A stretch of 64,000 bases of DNA from contig JBAQUG010000497.1 in the NCBI GenBank assembly GCA_049297395.1, positions 5,704 to 69,703 of the forward strand, given 5' to 3'. Shown in pieces: positions 9,196-18,800 of this stretch. Within the stretch, counting starts at the first letter, position 1. Every line of letters starts with the position of its first letter. Below the pieces are notes generated by a model, which was given only the letters and a program-made list of their open reading frames with translations, was not told the DNA's origin and made no database searches. The DNA comes from GWF2-50-93 sp049297395. Lineage in GTDB: Bacteria; Verrucomicrobiota; Lentisphaeria; Victivallales; GWF2-50-93. The position numbers and the translations under genes are program-made.

Positions 9196-11544
9196 ATGAT
9201 TGAGAAAAATGTTTCTTGTCCGGCAGAAATGCCAGCCTCCTACAACGTCGTGTTTGAAAGTCCGTCGGTGGACTCTCTCGACTCGATGCCCCTGTCCGGC
9301 CGTCTTGGCGCGGGGGCGAACGTGTGGGTGCAGGACGGCTCGATCTGGATTTACCTGGCCCACAGCGGAGCCTACGACGAGCAGGGGCGTCTTCTGAAAC
9401 TCGGCTGCCTGCGCGTCACGCCCGAGGACAAGTCGTTTGCAGACGCGGAAAATTTCCGGCAGGAACTGGATTTGGCGACCGGAGCGATCCGCATCCATGC
9501 CGGTGATTTCAAGGCGGAACTATGGTTCGCCGGGGAGACGCTGATCCTCGAATCAGCGTCAGAGAAAGCCCTCGCCTTGGACATCGCATTCGGCACCTGG
9601 CGCGACCGCAGGCGCGACGGTCTTCTGCTCGACATGAATGGTGTCCAGAGCATGCAGGCCGACCAGGTGACCGCGGATTCTTCCGGCTTTTTCTTCTTCC
9701 ACCGCAACGCAGACTTTTCCGTCGATGTGACTGCCAAGGCGAAAGAACAGGGAATTCCCGCCGAGTCTGCGCTCGATGCCACCTCGCACCGTGTTTGCGG
9801 CGGCGCCGTGGCCGTTGGCGGCGGCCTTTCCAGACCGGTGGAATCCACCGTGCAATGGCAGCACTGGAGCGGCAAAGCCTGGACCGGGCGCACCTCCGTG
9901 CGTCCGACGCATGTGATTGCGATACGGCTTGGCGCGAAAATCGATGCCGATCCCCGGCAGTGGTGCGCCGATGCGAAGTCCGCACTCGCCACGGACGCCC
10001 GTAAATCAGCCAGGTCCGGAGAGCTGGAACTCTGGACCGAATTCTGGTCTCGCTCGCACGTTATCGTCAACCCGGAGGCGAAAGCTGACGATCCCGGCTT
10101 CCTCATCGGCCGAAACTACCAGCTCTTCCGTTATATGCTCGCCTGCAACCGCGGCGGCGAGCTGCCGCTGCTGTTCAACGGAGGCATCTTCACCACGGAC
10201 AACAGGCCGGGGCGGATCAATGGCAATAACAACGATGAGCTTCCCATTGCCAGGGAAGGCGACAGCACCCCGGATTTCCGCCGCTGGATGTTCTGTTCCT
10301 TCATGTCGCAGAACCAGCGCTGGCTCGGCTGGCCGGCGCTTGCCAACGGCGATGCTGATCTGCTCTTGCCGTCATTGGCATTTTACCGCGACCGTTCCGC
10401 CACCGCCGCCGCACGTGCGAAAACCAATGGAGCGGAAGGGGTGGTCTATCCGGAGCCTCTTGATGTCTGGGGTCTCTGCTGCGTGTCCCCTCAGCCCGAC
10501 GGCCTCTGCGGCGCCAGGCATCTGACCTACCATTTCTCCATGATGCTCGAGCACGCCTGGATGGCCCTGCAGGCGCACGACGCCCTTGGCATCCCGCTCA
10601 CGCAGGATCTTTCATGGATTGAAGGCACGGTTTTATTCTACGACAGCTTCTACCGCGCTTCCTGTAAAAAACGTACTGGCAGGGAAACCGGAGATGACGG
10701 CAAGCTGGTGATTTACCCTGCCTGCGGTCTTGAATACGCCGGCGGAGCCACGAATCCGATCGAGGTTGTGGCTGGACTGAAACGCGTCACAGCCGGCCTG
10801 CTGGCCCTGCCGGATCTCTCCGCAACTTCACGCTCCCGCCTGCAGCAGATCCAACCTAGACTGCCTGAGCTTCCATCCGGCATGCGCCAGGGGCGTCCCT
10901 CCCTGCTGGCCGCCAAATCCTTCGAACTCGAATACAACAAATGGGAGCCTATAGAAATGTATGCCGCCTGGCCGTACCGCCTGGTTGGCATCACCCAGCC
11001 TGAAACCCTGCAGCTGGCCCGCGACACTTGGGAGACCGTGCCCGCCGACCGCGCCCGCCTGTGCACGCAGGACTACTCGTGGATGGCCAATGTTGTGAAC
11101 ATGGCGGTGCTCGCCTGGCCGGATGAAGCGAAGAAGCGCGCCATCTACAAGATGGCAAACAACAGCTCCCCGCAGGCCCGGTTCCCCGCTTTCTTCGGTC
11201 CAGGCCACGACTGGCTGCCCGACCACAACTGGGGCGGTTCCGGCATGACCGGCATCCAGGAAATGCTGCTGGCCCCCGAACCCGGCTCCAACGGAAAACT
11301 CCATCTCTTCGCCGGCTGGCCGCAGGAATGGGACGTTGACTTTAAGCTGCATGCGCCAGGCCAGACGATTGTCGAGGGCGTGCTGCACAGCGGCAGACTG
11401 GTGTCATTGAAAGTGACTCCGGCCTCCCGCGCCAATGATATCGTCAACTGGCTTGGTAAAAGCCCGGCCTATCAGCCGGGATCCGACGGTGATGGAGGCA
11501 TGGGAAAGGACCATAAAAAATCCGATGCCAGTCCAATGTCTTAA
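9196..11544 (+). CDS. DUF5703-family protein, putative glycoside hydrolase
   Basis: About 782 residues; ATG 9196 has AGGG 9 nt upstream, while the in-frame ATG at 9187 has none at proper spacing. The N-terminal domain has the hallmark string SLDSMPLSGRLGAGANVWV followed by DGSIWIYLAHSGAYDEQGRLLKLG, which I recognise as the DUF5703 N-terminal domain found beside alpha/alpha-toroid glycosidases. The middle (about 300-600) is helical, with FNGGIFTTDNRPGRINGNNN, and resembles GH95/GH65-type toroid enzymes. No signal peptide is visible, suggesting action on imported oligosaccharides in the cytoplasm, unless secretion is non-classical. Substrate unknown. Last gene of the plus-strand unit; the GC content is high, matching its two upstream neighbours. 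Confidence 0.75.
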   Translation: MIEKNVSCPAEMPASYNVVFESPSVDSLDSMPLSGRLGAGANVWVQDGSIWIYLAHSGAYDEQGRLLKLGCLRVTPEDKSFADAENFRQELDLATGAIRIHAGDFKAELWFAGETLILESASEKALALDIAFGTWRDRRRDGLLLDMNGVQSMQADQVTADSSGFFFFHRNADFSVDVTAKAKEQGIPAESALDATSHRVCGGAVAVGGGLSRPVESTVQWQHWSGKAWTGRTSVRPTHVIAIRLGAKIDADPRQWCADAKSALATDARKSARSGELELWTEFWSRSHVIVNPEAKADDPGFLIGRNYQLFRYMLACNRGGELPLLFNGGIFTTDNRPGRINGNNNDELPIAREGDSTPDFRRWMFCSFMSQNQRWLGWPALANGDADLLLPSLAFYRDRSATAAARAKTNGAEGVVYPEPLDVWGLCCVSPQPDGLCGARHLTYHFSMMLEHAWMALQAHDALGIPLTQDLSWIEGTVLFYDSFYRASCKKRTGRETGDDGKLVIYPACGLEYAGGATNPIEVVAGLKRVTAGLLALPDLSATSRSRLQQIQPRLPELPSGMRQGRPSLLAAKSFELEYNKWEPIEMYAAWPYRLVGITQPETLQLARDTWETVPADRARLCTQDYSWMANVVNMAVLAWPDEAKKRAIYKMANNSSPQARFPAFFGPGHDWLPDHNWGGSGMTGIQEMLLAPEPGSNGKLHLFAGWPQEWDVDFKLHAPGQTIVEGVLHSGRLVSLKVTPASRANDIVNWLGKSPAYQPGSDGDGGMGKDHKKSDASPMS

Positions 11545-12123
11545 GCGTATGCAAATTTTTCCGGACGTTTGGAATTTATTGGGGCATTAAAAATTACGGC
11601 TCTTTGGCCGCCTATTTCAATCGTATAGGAAATTTATTTTAGTGTTCAAGGTAGGGACGGCTCTCCGTAGCCGTCCGTTCTTAGGCGGCGCGTTACTGAG
11701 AAAGCGCCCTGCCTTTAACGCTTCGCGTCAAATAATTCCCGGCAAAGCCGGTTAAGTCAAGGTCGGTTGGTATGGGATAATTCCGGTTACAGGAACGGCT
11801 AATTCCCTCTTCCTGATCGCGGTAATCCCAGCCAAGCCGACTGCACGAGTTTTATTGATGAGCGACCTGTCCCCGGTAGTCTTGGCGGAGCGGGAAGCGA
11901 ATCCGTTGGAGTGCGCAGACGGAATTCCATGCAGTCTGCGCTTTTTGACCACGCATGGCTGAAAAATGCAGAGCGGTGACTTTGTCACACGCACTCCCGG
12001 GTAAGGCCGAAGCTCCTGACATAAAAACAGAAATACAAGAGATAAGTTCTTAACAGGATTGCTGTTCCCAACCGCGAGGATCGCGGTGGGAGACCGTCGT
12101 CGGCAAATCATCCGAAAGCCAGT
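11545..12123. other. Intergenic region between convergent genes with short hairpins
   Basis: No convincing gene was found. It holds several small palindromes, including GGACGGCT/AGCCGTCC at 11655-11676, GGCGC/GCGCC near 11685-11708 and CCGGC-AAA-GCCGG at 11739-11751. A string near 11617 (TCAATCGTATAGGAAATT) recurs in inverted context within the broken reading frame at about 32859. The DUF5703 and esterase genes converge here, so terminators are expected, but no classical stem plus U-tract was seen. Confidence 0.5.
11655..11676. repeat. Hairpin GGACGGCT...AGCCGTCC
   Basis: A perfect 8-bp stem with a 6-nt loop preceded by GTAG. A similar GTAGGG-initiated hairpin (GGCGG...CCGCC) is at 63706-63725, suggesting a dispersed palindrome class. 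Confidence 0.55.
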
Positions 12124-13584
12124 CTATTTCGCAAAGACCTTGTCCAGCCATCGCCATGCGCGTCGGTCGAACTCAGCCGACCAGTCGTGTCCGAGTCCCG
12201 GCAGGGCGACAACTGTCTTGTCCTTGCTAGCAAGACGCTTGTAGACGGCCCATATGCTGGTGGGAGGCGACACCGGGTCAACCAAACCGGCATTGAACAT
12301 TACAGGACAGCTGATATCAGGCGCGAAATTCATCGGATCATAGTATGCGATGCAGTGTCCGTCGACATCATCCGGCGCAGGAGGCGCGCCTCTGAGATCC
12401 ATGCCGTCTGATTTCGTCCTGTCCTTGAATTTCGGATCCCATGGCTTGTCCCATGGCTCGTCAAGGCCGTTGCATCTGGCGACCCAGTGCAGTTCCGGAT
12501 AATTCGGAGAATTCGCGATGCAGGGCACGATGGCGCTGACCCTCTTGTCCAATCCCGCGACTACTACGCTCAGGCGTCCTCCCTGGCTTCCACCTGCGGC
12601 GGCTACGCGTTTCACATCGACATCAGGCCTGGAGCAGAGATAGTCGATGGCACGGGCGGCACGCAGATACAGATCGTGGAAATAGTTCTTCTCGATCGGT
12701 TCAAAGACGAAATTATCGTTGTATCCCGGAATCGGTTCATATTTCGGCAGATCCACATTCTGTCCATGGACCTGGACGTCGATTGCCACATAGCCATGGC
12801 GTGCGTGCTCAAGCGGGCGCGGTCTGGCGTTGAAACCCGCTCCAGGCAGGACCAGCATGGCGGGGAAAGATCCTTTGCCGACAGGTTTTGCGAGCCACGC
12901 GTATACGCGTCCGCCGTCGGGGCCCGCGAAACTGATCTTGCACGATTCCACTTCCTCGCATTTATGTCCTTCAGGATCATAGTCGGCAGGCAGGCAAGCA
13001 CTCTTGAGGTTGTATTCATCAATTTCCTTGCCCTTGAAAACTTTTACTTCATCTTCAATTTTTGCATCAAGGGGAACGGTGGCGTAGTCCGCCATTGCCT
13101 TGTCCCAGAACTTGCGGAAATCCGCCGGACGTGTTTCACGGACAGGCATTTCGGAAGCCTTCCATCCGAAGACGCATATTCCATCCAATGGACGTTTCAC
13201 GTTCTTGTCCGCGCTTGGGAGCCCCGTGTCGAGCAGGACCCGCAGATCATAGAATCCCGGCTGGAGATCAGTGGTGTCGATCCGGATCTTGAAACGGTTC
13301 GGAGGAAGAGCTTCGGCCTTGCCTGAACGGAACGCCTTCTGGACCATGTTGCGGTGGAGGGTCCAGGTCATGCCGACTCCGTGCAGTCCGGCCTGGCAGA
13401 TGATTTCAATTTCCTTTCCGTTATCGAAAAGCAGGTCTTCCGACTGATGGCAGTAGAAGGCGAATTCGGGTTTTTGTGGTGGCGAACATTTCTCGCCATA
13501 CGGCATCGCGAGATTGAGATTCATCGCACTGGCTCCAAAATTAAGTGTGGCAACGGCGAGTGCCGTCAATATTGCTTTATTCAT
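12124..13584 (-). CDS. Secreted acetyl xylan esterase / cephalosporin-C deacetylase-like (AXE1) esterase
   Basis: A 486-residue alpha/beta-hydrolase with a signal peptide (residues 1-20, ending GASA). The nucleophile elbow GGSQGG (Ser333), an Asp in NAGLVDPVSPP and a His in LPGLGHDW near the C-terminus form the expected Ser-Asp-His triad, and the RPLEHARHGYVAIDVQVHGQN segment is characteristic of the AXE1 family. It probably removes acetyl groups from polysaccharide side chains outside the cytoplasm. The N-terminal 110 residues form an extra beta domain. GGGGAG lies 6 nt before the start. It is downstream of the heparinase-G2-mutarotase group on the same strand but separated by 272 nt holding an inverted-repeat element, so separate transcription is possible. 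Confidence 0.85.
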   Translation of the reverse strand: MNKAILTALAVATLNFGASAMNLNLAMPYGEKCSPPQKPEFAFYCHQSEDLLFDNGKEIEIICQAGLHGVGMTWTLHRNMVQKAFRSGKAEALPPNRFKIRIDTTDLQPGFYDLRVLLDTGLPSADKNVKRPLDGICVFGWKASEMPVRETRPADFRKFWDKAMADYATVPLDAKIEDEVKVFKGKEIDEYNLKSACLPADYDPEGHKCEEVESCKISFAGPDGGRVYAWLAKPVGKGSFPAMLVLPGAGFNARPRPLEHARHGYVAIDVQVHGQNVDLPKYEPIPGYNDNFVFEPIEKNYFHDLYLRAARAIDYLCSRPDVDVKRVAAAGGSQGGRLSVVVAGLDKRVSAIVPCIANSPNYPELHWVARCNGLDEPWDKPWDPKFKDRTKSDGMDLRGAPPAPDDVDGHCIAYYDPMNFAPDISCPVMFNAGLVDPVSPPTSIWAVYKRLASKDKTVVALPGLGHDWSAEFDRRAWRWLDKVFAK

Positions 13585-13605
13585 GAATGTCTCCCCTTTT
13601 TATTT

Positions 13606-13843
13606 AATGTAGCACAGGCATCCTGCCTGTGGCATCTATTCTCTCCTGAAACTCGAGTATTTTGTTTGTAGTAGGCGAATTTATACGCCGTTATTCTATT
13701 TCAAGAACGCGCAATTAATTGCGCTACTGCCAACAAATCCAAGACAAACTTTCTCCTTCGCAAAGTCCATGGCGGACAAGAAAGTTTGAACTTCAACTAG
13801 CTTTTTAATTTTAAGACCACAGGCAAGATGCCTGTGTTACATT
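13606..13843. repeat. Element bounded by convergent CACAGGCA hairpins, copy A
   Basis: Left end 13606-13632 reads AATGTAGCACAGGCA then TCC then TGCCTGTGG; right end 13817-13843 is its reverse complement with two or three changes. Each end is itself a hairpin and the two ends are inverted with respect to each other, enclosing about 185 bp of non-coding DNA. The same ends bound a shorter element at 62382-62496. MITE-like or dispersed palindrome pair (inference). Confidence 0.65.
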
Positions 13844-13856
13844 ATGTTTTTAGAAC

Positions 13857-15875
13857 TTATTTCCCCGCCGCGCCGTCGAGGAGGAATTCGTAGTTCCGGA
13901 TCCACGTCGCAGTGGCGCCAGGTTCGAGCGAGACTTTCGTGAACGGCTCGCAGGACACCTGTCCCTCGCTGAGGAACACGCCCATTCTTGAGACGATGAA
14001 ATCACCGCCTATCCGGATTCCCGCCGCCGTGCCTGGCGTAGTGATGGTGGTCGCCACGTCGCGTGCGTCAGGCGCCCAGCCTTCAAGCGGGACGAATTTG
14101 GTTTCCACCTTGTCCGCCGTAACTACTAACTTGTTACCCTCTATGGTTCCAATTTTAGAGATGTCTGCGGTGGTCTTCGGCGGGAATGTGAACGATACCG
14201 TCAATCCTTTTTCCACGGGTTTCCGGTCGAGGGACATGAAGTTGTGGGCGTACTGCTCGGCGTCGATGCGCTGTTTTCCGGTGTTGGTCAGCGTGTGCTC
14301 GATCAGCAGGACCGGCCTGCCCGGAACAAGTATGAGTTTCTTGACGTAGCGGTAGCTCCATCCACGCGGACCGTCGGCCTCCTGGACGAACTCGATACGA
14401 TCCTTTTCAGCCTTAGTGGTCCACCCGAACATCTTGATTGGCCAGTAGGTGCAATACCACAGGTGGTTGGGATGGTATGGCTTCTCGTAGAGGCCGACAC
14501 CCAGCTTGATGAACGGTTCGCCGGGCTTGGCGTCGTCGTAGGCTATCGCCTCGAACCACTCTTCGCATGGACCGCAGCATTCGCCGGAGTTGAGAGGGGA
14601 GTGGACGGCAGGGGCGTCGAGGAAGAATGTGTGTCCGTCACGTTCAAGCTTGGTAATGATTCCCGCCTGCTCGAAACGGTTGCCGCGGTAGTAGCCCTTC
14701 TCAAGGTCGGGGATGGCTACGGTCGCGGTGACGATTCCATTGGTGATGACGGTCGAAGGCCAGTCGCCGACATGGATCTTTGTGTCCATCTCCGGCAGGG
14801 CCTCGGCCATGAATTTAACATCTCCTGGATTGCTCATGACGAGCTGCACGGACGCATCTCCGGCACTGGGAGGAATCTCGACGACCATGCGGTTGAGGCC
14901 AACCCTCATCTCATGTGAAAAACCTTTTGTGGAAAATACCTTCGCCGCCTCATCGTACGAGCCGTTGAGTTTCCTGCCGTCGATGTAGAACGACGTGCCC
15001 TTAGGGCATGAGAGCTTGAACTTGTACTCCTGAGCATGGAACTTCATCGGTGAGAAAATATGGCTGACCAGGAATAGGGTGTCCTCCGGTGATTTCCGGG
15101 AAATGACTGATGAACCGTCCGTTGCCGGCTTAGTCTCCGACCAGGCTATCTCTTTTTTATCCTGCAGCTGCCGGATAAGTCCAACCTCATCTTTTTTCAG
15201 GAGTGCCGCCCTGACCGCCTCAACATCGCCCGATGCAAGCTCGGCAGCGCGCCACGCGGATGCGGGAACAGGAGCAAGCGGCCACGGAATATACCCAGAG
15301 AAGACAAGCCCTTTGATGGTGTCACTGATGGCGGCCGAGAAACCGCCGCCTGTCTTTTCGGAGACACATTTGACCAGCAGTTCATTCATTCCCGTCTTGA
15401 ACTCGGCGGAAAAAACGGCGGAGGCGCCAGGGGTGAGCTCTCCGGCGACAGAGCCGTTCACCCATACTTTCGCAGGCACATCCGACTGGAAGGCTATTGA
15501 CGCCTTGCCGTTGGCCTGGCTTTCGATGTAGCTGACGGCAAAGAATATGCCTGGTTTTTCAGCACGTCCCTTTGCAGCGGGAACTATCTTCCTGGAATTA
15601 ACTTCCTGGCATCCGCTCCAGTAAATCATCTTTCCATCCTCTCCCTGATACCGCGTACAGAAATTGCGCAGCTTCTCAGGAGGATATTCCTTCGCCATCG
15701 CCGCAGCGGCATCGCCTCCTTCAACTGCGAAAGGGCCTATGATGGACCAATATTTACCGATTGTCTCAACGTGTCCGGCAGGCGGGAAAGTTTCCGCAAC
15801 CGCGTTCGCAAACTGCATTGACAGCGCCAGCATGGACGCGGCCAGAAGTGCAGCACCTTTTATTCTAAGACTCAT
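13857..15875 (-). CDS. Secreted protein with jelly-roll module and mutarotase-like C-terminal domain
   Basis: A 672-residue protein with a signal peptide (ending NAVA). The N-terminal part (about 35-190) has YWSIIGPFAVEG, YPPEK and VWVNGSV ... NELLVKCVS, so it is a diverged version of the WLNGE-type module found at the C-terminus of the giants. A second beta domain with FYIDGRKLNG follows. The C-terminal half (about 370-665) has ITKLERDGHTFFLDAP, LLIEHTLTNTGKQRIDAEQYAHNF and WIRNYEFLL, resembling aldose-epimerase/mutarotase-like supersandwich folds. No enzyme activity can be assigned. GGAGGG lies 7 nt upstream of the start, and only 15 nt separate it from G2, so they are co-transcribed. Confidence 0.75.
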   Translation of the reverse strand: MSLRIKGAALLAASMLALSMQFANAVAETFPPAGHVETIGKYWSIIGPFAVEGGDAAAAMAKEYPPEKLRNFCTRYQGEDGKMIYWSGCQEVNSRKIVPAAKGRAEKPGIFFAVSYIESQANGKASIAFQSDVPAKVWVNGSVAGELTPGASAVFSAEFKTGMNELLVKCVSEKTGGGFSAAISDTIKGLVFSGYIPWPLAPVPASAWRAAELASGDVEAVRAALLKKDEVGLIRQLQDKKEIAWSETKPATDGSSVISRKSPEDTLFLVSHIFSPMKFHAQEYKFKLSCPKGTSFYIDGRKLNGSYDEAAKVFSTKGFSHEMRVGLNRMVVEIPPSAGDASVQLVMSNPGDVKFMAEALPEMDTKIHVGDWPSTVITNGIVTATVAIPDLEKGYYRGNRFEQAGIITKLERDGHTFFLDAPAVHSPLNSGECCGPCEEWFEAIAYDDAKPGEPFIKLGVGLYEKPYHPNHLWYCTYWPIKMFGWTTKAEKDRIEFVQEADGPRGWSYRYVKKLILVPGRPVLLIEHTLTNTGKQRIDAEQYAHNFMSLDRKPVEKGLTVSFTFPPKTTADISKIGTIEGNKLVVTADKVETKFVPLEGWAPDARDVATTITTPGTAAGIRIGGDFIVSRMGVFLSEGQVSCEPFTKVSLEPGATATWIRNYEFLLDGAAGK

Positions 15876-15890
15876 AATTTTTCCCTCCGC

Positions 15891-18800
15891 TTATTTAATA
15901 TTATTGCTGATTGAAATGTCTCCGGGATCGCTGATGTAGCAGGTGAACCAGTTGGCCACCGTGCCGCCATGGGATTTCACTATCAGGATGTTCTGGCCTT
16001 TCTTAAGATGAACCTTTGCAGGAAGCGGACGCCACCCGTTGAAGAAGCAGCCGTCATCGGCGACAAGTTCCGGTTTCCTGTCCGTCTTGAGCTGTTCGCC
16101 GTTGAGCCAGGCATTCGCCCACCAGTCGCAGCCGATCAGTATTTCGGCATCGCGTTCATCAGGCGAGTTTATGTATGTCACCGCGTGGCAGACCCCTCTG
16201 TCCTGGACTTTCGCGCGGTAGAGGAAGCTCAATCCCGCGTTTTCGTTCATGTGCGGAATTCCGCCGCGGACTTCGTCGCTGTATTCCCATTTGAGTTTTT
16301 TCCCGCCAACGTCGAATTCAGCTTTCATGTCGGCTTTGTCCGCAGGAATATCATTTCTGGAAACTGCTTCCTTGATAAGCTCACCCTTGGCGCCGGAGTA
16401 CCACTTGGTCGGGAATGGTCCGACAGTCATCCAGTTTGGAGAAGGGATAGGATGGTATTCAGGCTGGAGCGTCACTCCATAGATCCCGAACGGACTCTGC
16501 CCCTTGATTGAAAGCAGGGCTGTGCCGGCCTTCAAACTCACGACAGGGAAAACCGTCTTCTCAGGATTTCCGGGTGTCCTGCATACGGCGATCACCGGCA
16601 TGTTCACGGTTCCGAGCGAGACCATCATCGCGCATGGCTTGTCGGAGCAGTGGCCTATTGAAAGCCTGTAGCGTCCGTCCACTGGAACAGGGATGTTTGC
16701 TTCGAAAATGCCATTTTCCGCCTTGAGGATTTTTGTGAAGAGCCATTCAGGATTATATGTCGAGGAATCAATCTTCTTAATTTTTGAAGCATCCCTGAGA
16801 GTCTTCTCAAGATCGTCGGCAGTGAGCATCAGTGCGGCTGCTATATCCGTGCCGCCGCGGTTCTCCGTCTTCAACGCGCCGATGCCGAGACGGCGGTGGA
16901 GCTGCCCCTCGGGCCATTGCGCGAGAAGGTTGAAGACCTTGATGACCGGAGTGGATGACAGGACAGTCCGCGCCCTCCACCAGTGATGCTGTTCGGCGGC
17001 ATTCCACGCGTCATTCACAGCTGACAGGAATGCTTCGCGGTCCTTTTCTGCGACGTCGTTCTTGCGCGAGCCTGAAGATATCTCATCCGCCAGCTGCTGG
17101 CAGAATGCGATGCGGTCGCGGACGAGGGATATTTTTTCAGCGGGGACTGCGATTTCAACGCCGGCTATTGCGGCTCCGCGTTTTGTTTTGAACGCCCTTA
17201 TCTGGAAAGGCTTCAGGGTCATGTTGATCTTTCCTTCAGGCGCGGCAGTCTCTTCTCCTGTTCCAAGCGAGAGGATCTTGCCACAGTCTTTCAGCTGGAT
17301 GCTGACAGGGATTTCGTATGACTCGCGGTTGACGGCGTAGAAATAGAATCCGTCATCGCATTTCTTGAACCATACGGCCACCGGATCGCGGGCCGCCTCG
17401 AAAGGAATGAAGGGCTCTTTTGGAAGCTGTTCAAACTCGGCGAGCCATTCGCGGTATTCATCGGGGCGTCCGAACGTGTAGCCCATTCCGCCCTGGCGCA
17501 AGGCGCCTGAGTCCTGTTCCGCGACCGCGCATGCGAGCTTCTCCAGGGCATTGCGCCCGGCTCCTTCAGCCGCGCCGTTGTTGCCGCTGTCAGTCCTTGT
17601 GTCCTTCAGTTCCGGAAGACCGAATGCCGAAGTGTGGACCTGCTGCTGATCCTCGAAATAGGCGTTTCCAAATCCGAAGGCGCGCTCACGGCCAAACCCG
17701 AGCGCGAATTTATCAGGGCTTGAGAGGCTGTCGCTTACTCCGGCGTCTGCAACAAGATCGCCGTGGTCGCGGCGTCCGTACGTTCCGCTTGGATAGACCG
17801 ATATGCCGGGTTCGTCTGCGAGTTTCGCAAGATCCAGCCCGATCTCCAGCAGCGCACCTTTCTCTGTTCCGAAATATGAACCGAAAGTCAGATCCATTCC
17901 CTGTGCTGCATCTCCGTAGTAGGGGAGATAGAGGACGGCTTCGGGATTTGCCTTCCTGATCCTGTCGCGGATCTGGCGGTAATAGTCCAGCATGCGGCCG
18001 TTGCGCCAGGCAATCCACTTTGGCAGCATCTCCTTTGATGTGAGGAAATCGAAGCGCTTCTCGAAACGGTCTGGCGAACCCGCCTCTCCGGGCACCTTGA
18101 TTCCGCTGTCCTTCTGGAACTGCGACATGTCCCAGTCGCCATATCCCCAGTTCAGGCTGGGAAGACCGTTCCAACCCTGCCACACCCATGACATCAGGCG
18201 CAGTGACACGCCGGAAAAAGCCGGTGTATCCGCCAGCTTGTCCGACAGTTCGCCTACGATCTTGATATATTTTCCCTGGATCGCCGGATGCAGCGGATTC
18301 CAGGTTGAACAGAACCAGCTGCCTCCACCGCCCATTGAGCTTGTGCCGAGACGGCTCCAGATGTAGAGGTCCTCCATCTTCGGATCAAGCTTGTCGACGA
18401 TTTCAGCATTGAACCAGGCCTGTCCGGAAAGGTGCAGCTCCGGGATGTACTTCATTCCGAATTTCTCGCACATGAGGGCTACGATGCGCGGAGCGTCGTA
18501 CGGCTGCACGAACCAGCCCTCCAGTTCACTTGAGTTGTATGTCAGTCCCTGGTAGATGGCCTCGGTAGGGGATACGGCGTTGAAGCCGTGGTACTGGCAG
18601 AGCCGCAGGTAGCGTTCAATGGCCAGGAAGTCTTTTGCAATCGGGGTAAGCTCCTTCGGAGGTACAGCATGCTGCAGCCAGCGCGTGGGCTCCTCCATCC
18701 AGTGGATCATAAGCCTTCCTTCGGGACGCGTTGCCGGGCCTCCGACAAGACCGTCTTCAATTTTATATACGCGGATTTTCGAGGCCGCCGCCCGCATCCC

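Noticed and set aside
11752..12111. 119-residue minus-strand reading frame between convergent genes
   Set aside because: No ribosome site, no recognisable domain, basic low-information composition, and it overlaps small palindromes; probably a chance frame.
12487..13326. 279-residue plus-strand frame opposite the esterase
   Set aside because: Fully inside the AXE1-type gene, whose triad and signal peptide are clear; no independent features.
13606..13843. CRISPR-like repeat array
   Set aside because: Only two inverted copies with no regular direct spacing; they are hairpin ends, not repeat-spacer units.
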